From: Dyella flava
GTDB taxonomy: Bacteria; Pseudomonadota; Gammaproteobacteria; Xanthomonadales; Rhodanobacteraceae
Length of the DNA stretch: 64,000 nucleotides
Reading direction: 5' to 3'
Assembly: GCF_016904955.1 (NCBI RefSeq)
Contig: NZ_JADIKE010000039.1
Coordinates: forward strand, 124,001 to 188,000
Position 1 is the first letter of the stretch; each line of letters starts with the position of its first letter. Below the pieces are notes generated by a model. It was given only the letters and a program-made list of their open reading frames with translations, made no database searches and was not told the origin of the DNA. Below, piece by piece: positions 1 through 8,271 of this stretch. The position numbers were made by a program, and so were the translations under genes.

Positions 1-788
1 AAGGCGCCGTTGCGGGTGTACAGCTTGCGCATGCGGGCCGCAAAGCCAGCGTGTGGCGTCCGTGGGAGGGCGGTGCTTCCTTGCCGGCTGATCAGGGCGC
101 ATGGCAGACCGTCGCTCCTTCGGCTATTCCGTTCGACCATGACTGGCACGTCCCAAAGGCGCTGGATGCCGCTGGCATTCGCAAGGTGATCGAGGATTTT
201 CGCGCGGCAGCCGTGCGTGCGCGGCAGGCGGGATTCAGCTTGATCGAGCTGCATGGCGCACACGGTTATCTGTTGCATCAGTTTATGTCGCCGTTGAGCA
301 ATCATCGCAGCGATGAGTACGGTGGCAGTTTCGAAAATCGCACTCGTCTGGTGCGTGAAGTCATCTCTGCCGTGCGTGAAGTATGGCCGGACGATTTGCC
401 TCTGTGGCTGCGCATTTCTGCGACCGACTGGGCTGATGGTGGCTGGAGCATTGACGAAAGCGTGCGCCTGGCTGGCGAGCTCCGTGCATGGGGTGTGGAT
501 CTGGTCGACGTTTCCAGCGGTGGTCTGGTACCGCACGTAAAGATTCCTATCGCCCCCGGTTACCAAGTGCCCTTCGCCGCGCGTATCCGGCAGGAAACCG
601 GCATTGCTACCGGCGCGGTCGGTTTGATCACGGAGCCGACGCAGGCGGACGGCATCGTTGCGGGCGGCGCAGCCGATCTTGTGCTGATTGCCCGGGCGAG
701 TTTGCGTGATCCGTATTTCCCGCGTCGTGCTGCGCAGGAACTAGGTGCAACCATCGTTCCACCAGAGCAATATCAACGAGCCTGGTAA
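1..788 (+). CDS. namA: NADPH dehydrogenase, NamA/YqjM-like (old yellow enzyme), 5'-truncated by window edge
   Basis: The reading frame is open from the first bases (first whole codon at 3) and ends with TAA at 786-788, so the N-terminus lies outside the window. The visible part begins with the FMN-binding HAGRKAS motif and continues with the OYE signatures ELHGAHGYLLHQF and DEYGGSFENRTR. A GAVGLI segment and the C-terminal 'LVLIARASLRDPYFP' follow, as in the YqjM subclass of FMN-dependent ene-reductases. These enzymes reduce activated C=C bonds with NADPH in the cytoplasm. The pirin gene starts immediately after the stop, so the two are probably cotranscribed. Confidence 0.9.
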   Translation, partial: GAVAGVQLAHAGRKASVWRPWEGGASLPADQGAWQTVAPSAIPFDHDWHVPKALDAAGIRKVIEDFRAAAVRARQAGFSLIELHGAHGYLLHQFMSPLSNHRSDEYGGSFENRTRLVREVISAVREVWPDDLPLWLRISATDWADGGWSIDESVRLAGELRAWGVDLVDVSSGGLVPHVKIPIAPGYQVPFAARIRQETGIATGAVGLITEPTQADGIVAGGAADLVLIARASLRDPYFPRRAAQELGATIVPPEQYQRAW

Positions 789-1682
789 ATGGCAGGAGAT
801 CCGAACGTGCAGCAGCGTCCCACCTTGATCGAGAATGCCCGCCTGCACGATCTGGGCGATGGTTTCATCGTGCGGCGCATGTTGCCGGTCTTGCTGGCCC
901 GTCATGTCGGTCCGTTTGTGTTCTACGACCACATGGGCCCGGCTGAATTCGAGCCGGGCAGAGGCATGGACGTGCGGCCGCATCCGCATATCGGACTGGC
1001 CACAGTGACCTGGCTGTTCGAAGGCACTATTCGTCATCGCGATAGCCTGGGCAGCTTGGCTGACATCACGCCCGGTGCGGTGAACTGGATGACGGCCGGG
1101 CAAGGCATCGTGCATTCCGAGCGCACGCCACCGGACGCGCGCCGCGACGGGCAGCGCATGCATGGCATCCAGGTGTGGGTGGCTTTGCCGCGCGCGGATG
1201 AAGAGGTTCCGCCGGAATTTCATCATCACGATGCCGAAAGCCTGCCGCATATCCGTCAGAACGGCGCGGAACTGGTGTTGATCGCCGGTACCGCCTATGG
1301 CGAAGCTTCGCCGGTGAAAGTGTTCGCGCCGATGTTCTTTATCGAAGCCCGTTTGGAAGCCGGTGCCGAACTCGCCTTGCCACAAGAGCATGTCGAGCGT
1401 GGTGTGCATGTGATCGAAGGCGAGCTTGGCTGGGGCGATGTAACGCTAGCGGTGGCGCAGATGGCGGTGCAGGCCGGAGAATCAGCACCGGTTCTGCGTG
1501 CAAAAACAGCCAGCCGCGTGATGCTGTTTGGGGGCGCACCACTGGATGGTGAACGCCACCTGTGGTGGAACTTCGTATCCAGTTCGCGCGAACGTATCGA
1601 GCAGGCCAAGGCGGACTGGGCTGCCCAACGTTTCGGCAAAGTGGCAGGGGACGAACAGGAATTCATCCCGCTGCCGGGTTAA
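789..1682 (+). CDS. Pirin family protein (cupin, probable quercetinase-like)
   Basis: A 297-residue bicupin. The N-terminal cupin carries the metal ligands of pirins: the HPH of 'RPHPHIGLATVTW' and the later HSE of 'IVHSERTP'. Bacterial pirins are Fe-binding cytoplasmic proteins, and some cleave quercetin. The substrate cannot be told from sequence. ATG 789 abuts the namA stop, but a better ribosome site (AGGAG, 794-798) sits 8 nt before an in-frame GTG at 807, so the true protein may be six residues shorter. It probably forms an operon with the upstream OYE gene. Confidence 0.9.
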   Translation: MAGDPNVQQRPTLIENARLHDLGDGFIVRRMLPVLLARHVGPFVFYDHMGPAEFEPGRGMDVRPHPHIGLATVTWLFEGTIRHRDSLGSLADITPGAVNWMTAGQGIVHSERTPPDARRDGQRMHGIQVWVALPRADEEVPPEFHHHDAESLPHIRQNGAELVLIAGTAYGEASPVKVFAPMFFIEARLEAGAELALPQEHVERGVHVIEGELGWGDVTLAVAQMAVQAGESAPVLRAKTASRVMLFGGAPLDGERHLWWNFVSSSRERIEQAKADWAAQRFGKVAGDEQEFIPLPG

Positions 1683-1770
1683 GCACCAGGCAGCGGGCGT
1701 CGCGGCAGGTCGGGCACGGTGGCTGTATTGGGATTAAGCTGATCATATTCGTCCAGCGGGAGGTGCGTTG

Positions 1771-2073
1771 ATGTCCGCTTTCGCCAGCTTTCATGACTTC
1801 TATCCCTATTATCTGAACGAACATCGCGATCGCCGTTGCCGCCGTCTGCATTTCATCGGCAGCTCGCTGGTATTGCTGATTGTGCTGTGCGCGCTGTTTT
1901 CGGGCCGGTTGGCGTGGCTATGGCTGGCGCCGGTTGCCGGTTATGGCTTTGCCTGGATTGGTCATTTTGTTTTCGAGAAGAATCGGCCGGCGACGTTTCA
2001 GCATCCGCTTTACAGCCTGATGGGCGATTGGGTGATGTATTGGGAAGTGCTGCGCGGGCGAGTCAAGATCTGA
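1771..2073 (+). CDS. DUF962 / Mpo1-like membrane protein
   Basis: A 100-residue protein with the DUF962 (yeast Mpo1/YGL010w) signature FYPYYLNEHRDRRCRRLHF at the N-terminus. Two hydrophobic helices follow (about residues 30-47 and 50-66), then 'FEKNRPATFQHPLYSLMGDW'. In yeast, Mpo1 is an Fe-dependent dioxygenase acting on 2-hydroxy fatty acids. The bacterial role is unknown. The start is ATG 1771 behind GGGAGGTG at about 1758; a TTG lies just before it. It is a single gene with 88 nt after pirin. Confidence 0.85.
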   Translation: MSAFASFHDFYPYYLNEHRDRRCRRLHFIGSSLVLLIVLCALFSGRLAWLWLAPVAGYGFAWIGHFVFEKNRPATFQHPLYSLMGDWVMYWEVLRGRVKI

Positions 2074-2359
2074 TGGTGTAGGCTTCACGCAAGGTCGTAA
2101 AGATTCTGTGTGGTGGTGCAGCGATCGCGGACCCTTTTTTTGCATAGGTCGCAAGTCACGGTGAAAACATGCGACTGAACGCCCACCAACTTGTCATAAT
2201 TAGCTGACAACCGATACGTATCGTTCGCGTTAGATTCCACATCCCCTGCCGAGACCGATCGCTGGACGGTTATGTCCGTGAATCACTCCACCCTCCCTGC
2301 GGCACCTGTAAGTGGTGGCGTCGCTATGATCAACATGATCGCCACCGCCTGAGTGCCTT
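2074..2359. other. Intergenic region with a palindrome
   Basis: 286 nt without a gene. It contains the perfect 12-bp palindrome CGATACGTATCG at 2212-2223, embedded in AT-rich sequence (TTGTCATAAT just upstream), about 140 nt before the glycosyltransferase start. It could be an operator. No regulator can be assigned. Confidence 0.35.
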
Positions 2360-3904
2360 ATGGCGATCGATCGCAAACGTTCCCCCTTGAACAAAGCCTG
2401 GCCTGCGGGCGATATCGCCTGGATGCTGGGGATCCTCGTGCTTGGCTTGTTGTTGCGCCTGTTCCGTATCGATCACCAGCCGTTCTGGCTTGACGAAGCG
2501 TTAACATCTCAGCGCATCCATCTTGGGGTGAATGGTCTGATTGCCGACAGCTTCACCAATCGGCACATGCCCACGTATTTCCTGTTGCTGCAATTGCTTT
2601 CCCAGTTCGGCCAAGGCAACGATGCCTGGTTACGCATTCCCTCGGCCCTGTTCGGCGCTATGTCGGCTGGTGTGGTGTTCGCCATCGCGCGTCGTATTGG
2701 CGGTCGCGGTGCGGGCATCGTTGCCGGATTGCTGATGGCGCTGTCGCCGTTGCAGGTGCAGTACGGGCAGGAAGCACGTTCCTACACACTGGTTACCTTG
2801 CTGATTGCGATTGCACTGTGGGGCTTGTTGCGGCTGGCTCAGGACCCGGTGAGCGCTTCGCTGGATATCCGTCGTGCCGATGCGGAACGATGGGGTTGGG
2901 CCACGTATGTATTGGGTAGCATCGCCGCACTGGATGTGATCGGGGATGCGGCGCCGTGGTTGCTCGCTTCCAATCTTTCGCTGCTCCTGATCTGGCGCGG
3001 CCTGTATTCGGAGCCTTCGACAGACTTGCGTCATGGTTTCCTGCGCAATTGGCTGCTGAGCGTGGGCGCGATCATTGTCTGCTGCGTGCCTTTTTATGCG
3101 GCGATCCTGGCCGCTAGTGATGGCCACATGTTGCAGAACTTCAACTGGATTCCCGAGCTGAGCTTGAAGCATCTGTGGGTGGTGGCAGGCAGCGTCTATT
3201 TGATGCGCATGACCGCCGTCGTGAAGTTTGGTCTGCTGCATACGGCCGTGCCCGTGCTTGGCGCCATGGTGGCACTGGCCGGATGTGTGGGTATGTTGCG
3301 TATGCGCAGCCGATTGGAAGGGCGTGTGCTGCTGCTGAGCGTGATCGTGTTGCCACTGCTGATATTGGCGATCTCGCTGTTCAAGTCGATGCTGCTGCCA
3401 CGCTACATTCTGTGGAGCGCGGTGCCGTTCTTTGTGTTGGTGGGGGTGGGCGTCGCAGCCTTGCCGCGTCGCGCCTTGCCGGTGGCTGTGACGGCTTTGT
3501 TCCTGATGGGGGCGGTGAATCTCGGTCCGGTTTACCGGGTGGAAACCAAGCCACGTTGGGATATGGCAGCCGCTACGCTGGCCGCCAATGTGCGCCCGGG
3601 TGATACGGTCTTCACTTCCGATCCGAATGCGCCCACCATGCTCACCGTGTTACAGCCCAAGAACGGCACACCGATCGAGGCCAATGCGCTGGTCACATCC
3701 CAGCTCGATCAGGCCGTGGCGCGCTGGAAGCAGGGTGGGCGCATCTGGGCCGTAAACGGCCGCTCTGCCTTGGGCAAGCGCGAAGAGCTAACCGCCTTCA
3801 AGACCCGCATGGCAGCCCTCGGCACGCCGGCCGTGGAGATTCCTCAAGGCAAGGAAATCACCATCCTGATGTTCCCTGCGCCTGATGAGCCCGCGCCGAA
3901 TTGA
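2360..3904 (+). CDS. GT39-family (ArnT/PMT-like) polytopic glycosyltransferase
   Basis: 514 residues with about 10-12 hydrophobic helices. The first periplasmic loop has the catalytic acidic motif of GT-C enzymes (HQPFWLDEALTSQ, about residues 40-52), followed by a second loop motif 'VQYGQEARSYTL' (about 132-143). These enzymes use polyprenyl-phosphate-linked sugars on the periplasmic face of the inner membrane to glycosylate lipids or proteins. The C-terminal soluble part (about 390-514) carries no recognisable catalytic signature. The acceptor cannot be deduced because the gene stands alone. Confidence 0.85.
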   Translation: MAIDRKRSPLNKAWPAGDIAWMLGILVLGLLLRLFRIDHQPFWLDEALTSQRIHLGVNGLIADSFTNRHMPTYFLLLQLLSQFGQGNDAWLRIPSALFGAMSAGVVFAIARRIGGRGAGIVAGLLMALSPLQVQYGQEARSYTLVTLLIAIALWGLLRLAQDPVSASLDIRRADAERWGWATYVLGSIAALDVIGDAAPWLLASNLSLLLIWRGLYSEPSTDLRHGFLRNWLLSVGAIIVCCVPFYAAILAASDGHMLQNFNWIPELSLKHLWVVAGSVYLMRMTAVVKFGLLHTAVPVLGAMVALAGCVGMLRMRSRLEGRVLLLSVIVLPLLILAISLFKSMLLPRYILWSAVPFFVLVGVGVAALPRRALPVAVTALFLMGAVNLGPVYRVETKPRWDMAAATLAANVRPGDTVFTSDPNAPTMLTVLQPKNGTPIEANALVTSQLDQAVARWKQGGRIWAVNGRSALGKREELTAFKTRMAALGTPAVEIPQGKEITILMFPAPDEPAPN

Positions 3905-3923
3905 GCATGAGCGGCAACTGCAT

Positions 3924-4319
3924 TCAACGAAATTGCTGATGGCATTCCTTGCAGACGCCGTCCACCGGTTTGAGTGCGGCGGTCATTGCGGGACAGTCCG
4001 CAGGCGCTGACTGTGCGGCGGTCTGCAAAGCCGAGCGCAGATGGCTGGCCAGATCCTGAAACTGCTGTGGAGCATCGAGGAAGGCGGCTGGAATATCGCC
4101 AGCGATCATCTGCATGTGCTGCAACTGCGCCAGGTTCGCGGTGGCGTCGCAGTGCTGTCCCTTCAGCGCTTCCTGCAACTGGTGGCGATGGAAGCCCATG
4201 GTCACCATTACCGCATGCGGCAACGGATTGCGTTCATCGAGCGCCCGCATGGTGAATACGGTGCCGATGATGCCGATGGCCAGTCCAAGCACGATCAGGA
4301 GAGCTGCACGCATTGCCAT
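3924..4319 (-). CDS. Cytochrome c'/c556-like protein
   Basis: 131 residues from ATG 4319, preceded by AGGATAGGT. A hydrophobic N-terminal helix (MAMRAALLIVLGLAIGIIG) serves as signal or anchor. Near the C-terminus is one haem c attachment site, CKECH, with the short tail QQFR, as in the four-helix cytochrome c'/c556 family. The helical 'HQLQEALKGQHCDATANLAQ' region fits that fold. It is probably a periplasmic monohaem protein; the redox partner is unknown. It converges with the GT39 gene. Confidence 0.75.
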   Translation of the reverse strand: MAMRAALLIVLGLAIGIIGTVFTMRALDERNPLPHAVMVTMGFHRHQLQEALKGQHCDATANLAQLQHMQMIAGDIPAAFLDAPQQFQDLASHLRSALQTAAQSAPADCPAMTAALKPVDGVCKECHQQFR

Positions 4320-4459
4320 ACCTATCCTGGAGACGATGAGTGGCGGAGCATAGCGCAGTCCATATGGCAGGGAATGCACGGTTAAAATACCCCGGTGTTC
4401 CTTGATCCGGGTATCAGCGTGAATTTTTGCGTCCCTGAAGTGGCCGCCGGCGGCGTGGC

Positions 4460-5245
4460 ATGAGTGGCGTCACCTTTCCAAGCGAGCGCTTCGATGGTGT
4501 AGAGCGTTTGTATGGCTTGGGCAGCGTTGCCCGCCTGGCACAGGCGCACGTGTGCGTGATCGGCATCGGCGGTGTGGGTTCGTGGGCCGCCGAAGCCTTG
4601 GCTCGCAGCGGCGTGGGCCGCTTGACCCTGATCGACGCCGATGAGGTGTGCGTCTCCAACACCAATCGCCAGCTGCATGCGCTGGATGGCGAGTATGGCA
4701 AGCCTAAAGTAGGGGTGATCGCGGCGCGTGCGCAGGCGATCAATCCGGCGATCCGCCTGGAAGCGATCGAGCGCTTTCTTACTCCTTCAACGCTCGACGA
4801 ACTGCTCGATCGCGGTTACGACGTTGTGCTGGATGCCTGCGATGCATTTCGTGTGAAGCTGGAAGCCATTGCATGGTGCCGCCGTCGCAAATTGCCGATG
4901 GTGACTGTAGGTTCGGCGGGCGGTCGTACGGATCCCACGCAGATTCGCGTACGCGATCTTTCGCGTACGGAACACGATGCGATGTTCAGCCTGATCCGCA
5001 AGAAGCTTCGTCAGGATTTCGGCTTTCCGCGCAATCCGGATCGCTACTTCGGTGTATCGGCGGTCTACTCGTTACAGAACGTGCAGTATCCGCAGCCCGA
5101 CGGAACCGTCTGCGGCACGCGCCCGCCTGGAGGGGATGCGATGAACCTTGCCTGCGGTGGCGGCCTGGGGGCCGCCACGCACGTGACCGGGGCTTTTGCC
5201 TTCGCGGCGGTCGGCAAGGTGCTGGAGAAAGTGCTGGCGCCTTAG
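4460..5245 (+). CDS. tcdA: tRNA threonylcarbamoyladenosine dehydratase TcdA (CsdL/YgdL)
   Basis: 261-residue member of the ThiF/E1-like superfamily. The nucleotide-binding GIGGVGSWAAEALARSG is near residue 35, with DADEVCVSNTNRQ just after. The YgdL-type 'VGSAGGRTDPTQIRVRDLS' lies mid-protein and a hydrophobic C-terminal tail (THVTGAFAFAAVGKVLEK) closes it. TcdA uses ATP to cyclise t6A37 to ct6A in ANN-decoding tRNAs. The catalytic chain is complete. No strong Shine-Dalgarno is visible before ATG 4460. Confidence 0.93.
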   Translation: MSGVTFPSERFDGVERLYGLGSVARLAQAHVCVIGIGGVGSWAAEALARSGVGRLTLIDADEVCVSNTNRQLHALDGEYGKPKVGVIAARAQAINPAIRLEAIERFLTPSTLDELLDRGYDVVLDACDAFRVKLEAIAWCRRRKLPMVTVGSAGGRTDPTQIRVRDLSRTEHDAMFSLIRKKLRQDFGFPRNPDRYFGVSAVYSLQNVQYPQPDGTVCGTRPPGGDAMNLACGGGLGAATHVTGAFAFAAVGKVLEKVLAP

Positions 5246-5294
5246 GAGCCAGCACTCGTCGCTTACCGGCACCGTCCTTTGCCACCCCCGTCTT

Positions 5295-6035
5295 TTACCA
5301 CCCCATGTAGTGGCCACCGTTGATCGACAGGTTCGCGCCGGTGATCCAGCCGGCTTCGTTGGTGGTGAAGAAAGCCACTGCATGGGCGATTTCTTCCGGC
5401 GTGCCAAGACGGCCAACCGGAATCTGTGCGACGATCTTCTCGCGTACTTCTTCCGGCACCGCCATCACCATGTCGGTGGCTACATAGCCGGGCGAAACGG
5501 TATTCACCGTAATGCCGAAGCGTGCGTTTTCCTGGGCCAGCGAAATGGTGAAGCCATGCATGCCGGCCTTGGCCGCCGCGTAGTTGGCTTGGCCGTACTG
5601 CCCCTTCTGGCCGTTGATCGAACTGATCTGCACGATGCGGCCCCACTTGCGGGTGCGCATGTCCTCGATCACCGGGCGGGTAACGTTGAAGCAGGCGTTG
5701 AGGTTGGTGTTCACCACGTCCATCCACTGCTGGTAGGTCATCTTGTGGAAGGTGGTGTCGCGGGTAATGCCGGCGTTGTTGACCAGGATGTCGACTGGGC
5801 CGCATTTGTGATGGACCCCGTTGATCATGTCTTCGCATGACTGCGGATCGGCGACGTCGCCCATCACCATGCAGACGTCGATACCTTCCGCTGACATTGC
5901 CTTGCGCCAGGCGTCAGCCTTGGCCTCGTCGCGGTAATTGGTGGCGACGCGGTGCCCCTGCTTGACCAGATAGCGCACGATCGCGGTGCCGATACCGCCG
6001 GTGCCGCCTGTAACCAATGCCGTACGCTGTGTCAT
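5295..6035 (-). CDS. phaB: Acetoacetyl-CoA reductase PhaB/PhbB
   Basis: 246-residue classical SDR. The NADP-binding TGGTGGIGTAI is at residues 9-19, NNAG at about 88, catalytic Ser in 'VQISSINGQKGQYGQ' and YAAAKAG (YxxxK) at about 152. The C-terminus 'WITGANLSINGGHYMGW' is typical of PhaB. It reduces acetoacetyl-CoA to (R)-3-hydroxybutyryl-CoA for polyhydroxybutyrate synthesis. No phaA or phaC is adjacent. It converges with tcdA. Confidence 0.92.
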   Translation of the reverse strand: MTQRTALVTGGTGGIGTAIVRYLVKQGHRVATNYRDEAKADAWRKAMSAEGIDVCMVMGDVADPQSCEDMINGVHHKCGPVDILVNNAGITRDTTFHKMTYQQWMDVVNTNLNACFNVTRPVIEDMRTRKWGRIVQISSINGQKGQYGQANYAAAKAGMHGFTISLAQENARFGITVNTVSPGYVATDMVMAVPEEVREKIVAQIPVGRLGTPEEIAHAVAFFTTNEAGWITGANLSINGGHYMGW

Positions 6036-6178
6036 GACTGATCTCCTTGATTGTCTGCGAGGGAAAGTTGCCGCGTGCTGTGTGCGGACAACATGGGGTT
6101 ATACGCAGACATCGTGAAAGATTATCGGTTCTCGCCATCACGAACATATTTCGACTGCGCACAGATCTTTATACCGGG

Positions 6179-7045
6179 TTATGTGACGTGATGATCGCTG
6201 CATTGCGGCAAATTGCGCGGATTGAAATGTGCGAGTGCCGCATGGAGCAGTCCGGATACGTCGCACGCGTTTTCATCGGGTTTTATGCCAAGGAATGACA
6301 GTGCGCGGCGAAGGCTCGGCAGCGGGGCAGCGGGGTCGACCTCCCGCGAGCGCTCGGACTTCGACAATTTGCGACCTTGGCTGTCCAGTACCAGCGGCAA
6401 ATGCAGGTAACGCGGTGTAGGGAAACCCAGACAGCGTTGCAGCCAAATCTGACGCGGCGTGGAATCAAGCAAATCGCTGCCACGGACTACATCGGTAATG
6501 CCTTGCCAGGCATCGTCCACCACGCAGGCCAGTTGATAGGAGTAGAAACCCTCAACCCGGCGGATGACAAAGTCTCCGACGGCCTCCCGCAGGCGCTGGC
6601 TTTGCAGACCTTGCAGGGCATCGACAAAATGGATGTCTTCGTCCGGTACGCGGATGCGCCACGCCGGCGCCCGACCCAAATCGGCCGGCGCGATACAGCG
6701 CCCGTCGCGATGCAGGCCATCGGCGGCGGCCAGGTCGCTCCGGCTGCACCAGCAAGGAAAGACCCGGCTGGCCCGGCGCAACTGCTCAAAGGCGGCATCG
6801 TAGGCGGCGATCCGCGACGACTGGTAAATCACGGGCGCATCTGCGACCAGTCCAAAGGCGGGCAGGGCGGCCAGGATGGATGCCGCCGAGCCCGATACCT
6901 CACGCGGCGGGTCGATATCTTCCATGCGCAGCAGCCACTGCCCTCCGGCATGGCGGGCGCACAGCCAACTGCCCACGGCAGCAACCAGGGAGCCTGCATG
7001 CAACCGGCCGGTGGGAGAGGGGGCGAAGCGTCCGCGATAGCTCAT
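6179..7045 (-). CDS. gluQ: Glutamyl-Q tRNA(Asp) synthetase
   Basis: 288-residue truncated GluRS paralogue lacking the anticodon-binding domain. It has the class I HIGH-like motif in PTGRLHAGSL (11-20) and the KMSK-like KLSKS. The zinc-binding cysteines are C98, C100 and C117 (CWC...GRC). It attaches glutamate to queuosine at the wobble position of tRNA(Asp). The full length and all motifs are present. The start is ATG 7045. Confidence 0.93.
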   Translation of the reverse strand: MSYRGRFAPSPTGRLHAGSLVAAVGSWLCARHAGGQWLLRMEDIDPPREVSGSAASILAALPAFGLVADAPVIYQSSRIAAYDAAFEQLRRASRVFPCWCSRSDLAAADGLHRDGRCIAPADLGRAPAWRIRVPDEDIHFVDALQGLQSQRLREAVGDFVIRRVEGFYSYQLACVVDDAWQGITDVVRGSDLLDSTPRQIWLQRCLGFPTPRYLHLPLVLDSQGRKLSKSERSREVDPAAPLPSLRRALSFLGIKPDENACDVSGLLHAALAHFNPRNLPQCSDHHVT

Positions 7046-7187
7046 CGGCTCATTTTACGGAACCTGACTGACCTGCCTACGGCATGCCAGCGACATTCGC
7101 TTAAGTCTTGAAAAGCCAAGTTTTTGCCCGAATCTCTCGCACCGGATTACCATTGTTCTCTTTTAGTGTGACGACCTAGGGATAGTT

Positions 7188-8081
7188 ATGCGCCGCATCG
7201 CACTCTTTCTTCTTACCAATATCGCCGTCCTGTTCTTGCTAAGCATCGTCTGCCACCTGTTTGGCATCGATCAGTGGGCGGCCGCGCGTGGCTATGGCGG
7301 CATGGAAGGGCTGCTTATTTATGCCGCGGTGTTCGGCATGGGTGGTGCTTTCATCTCACTGGCCATGTCCAAGTGGATGGCCAAGATGTCCACCGGCGCC
7401 CGGGTGATCGAACAGCCGCAGAACGAGGGCGAGCGCTGGCTGCTGGACACGGTACGCCGTCACGCCCAGAACGCCGGTATCGGCATGCCTGAGGTGGCCA
7501 TCTACGACGCTCCGGAAATGAACGCCTTTGCCACCGGCATGACCAAAAACAGCTCGCTGGTGGCGGTAAGTACGGGCTTGCTGCAACAGATGGACCGTGA
7601 GCAGATCGCCGCGGTGCTCGGCCATGAAATCGGCCACGTTGCCAATGGCGACATGGTGACCCTGACCTTGATCCAGGGCGTGGTGAACACCCTGGTGATT
7701 GTGGCGGCGCGCATCGTCGGCCGTCTGGTCGACAGCTGGCTTTCCGGCGGACGCGACAACCGCGAAGGTTATGGCATCGGCTACTTCGTCTCGGTGATGG
7801 TGCTGCAACTCGTGTTCGGCCTGTTCGCCTCCATGATCGTGATGGCCTTCTCGCGCTGGCGCGAATTCCGTGCCGATGCGGCGGGCGCCAAGCTCGCGGG
7901 ACGCAACGCGATGATCTCCGCCTTGCAGCGTCTGCAACTGAATCATGGCGAGAGCACCCTGCCCAAGACGATGGCTGCTTTCGGCATCTCCGGGCCGCTG
8001 GCGCAAGGCCTGCAACGCCTGTTCATGAGCCATCCGCCACTGGATGAGCGGATCGCGGCGTTGCAAAAGCAGATGATGTAA
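7188..8081 (+). CDS. htpX: Protease HtpX
   Basis: 297-residue M48 zinc metalloprotease of the inner membrane. Two N-terminal transmembrane helices are followed by the catalytic HEIGH (about residue 145). Two further hydrophobic segments come next, and the third zinc ligand is in 'REFRADAAGAKLAG'. HtpX degrades misfolded membrane proteins together with FtsH. It sits next to htpG, another heat-shock gene, although 190 nt including a repeat separate them. Confidence 0.95.
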   Translation: MRRIALFLLTNIAVLFLLSIVCHLFGIDQWAAARGYGGMEGLLIYAAVFGMGGAFISLAMSKWMAKMSTGARVIEQPQNEGERWLLDTVRRHAQNAGIGMPEVAIYDAPEMNAFATGMTKNSSLVAVSTGLLQQMDREQIAAVLGHEIGHVANGDMVTLTLIQGVVNTLVIVAARIVGRLVDSWLSGGRDNREGYGIGYFVSVMVLQLVFGLFASMIVMAFSRWREFRADAAGAKLAGRNAMISALQRLQLNHGESTLPKTMAAFGISGPLAQGLQRLFMSHPPLDERIAALQKQMM

Positions 8082-8094
8082 TGCTGGATGTATG

Positions 8095-8229
8095 CCCTCT
8101 CCCCATGGAGAGGGAGGAGGGTGAGGGGCCAACTTCGCGGGGTAGCGAGGTTCGGAGCACAGCTTTGCAGATGTCCTGGGCAAGTCTTGTCCCTCTCACC
8201 CCGCCCCTCATTCCGAAACGGAAGAGGGT
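8095..8229. repeat. Intergenic repeat, copy A (CCCTCTCCC/GGGAGAGGG type)
   Basis: Between htpX and htpG lies a sequence starting CCCTCTCCCC, with GGAGAGGGAGGAGGGTGAGG and GGGCCAACTTCGCGG, and ending in CCCTCTCACCCCGCCCCTC plus GGAAGAGGG. The same ordered blocks recur at 57306-57466 and in shortened form at 15794-15827. It can fold into long GC-rich hairpins and does not code. Confidence 0.6.
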
Positions 8230-8271
8230 TAAGAATCTTTTTCCTGTTTCCCACAAACTTTCGACGACATC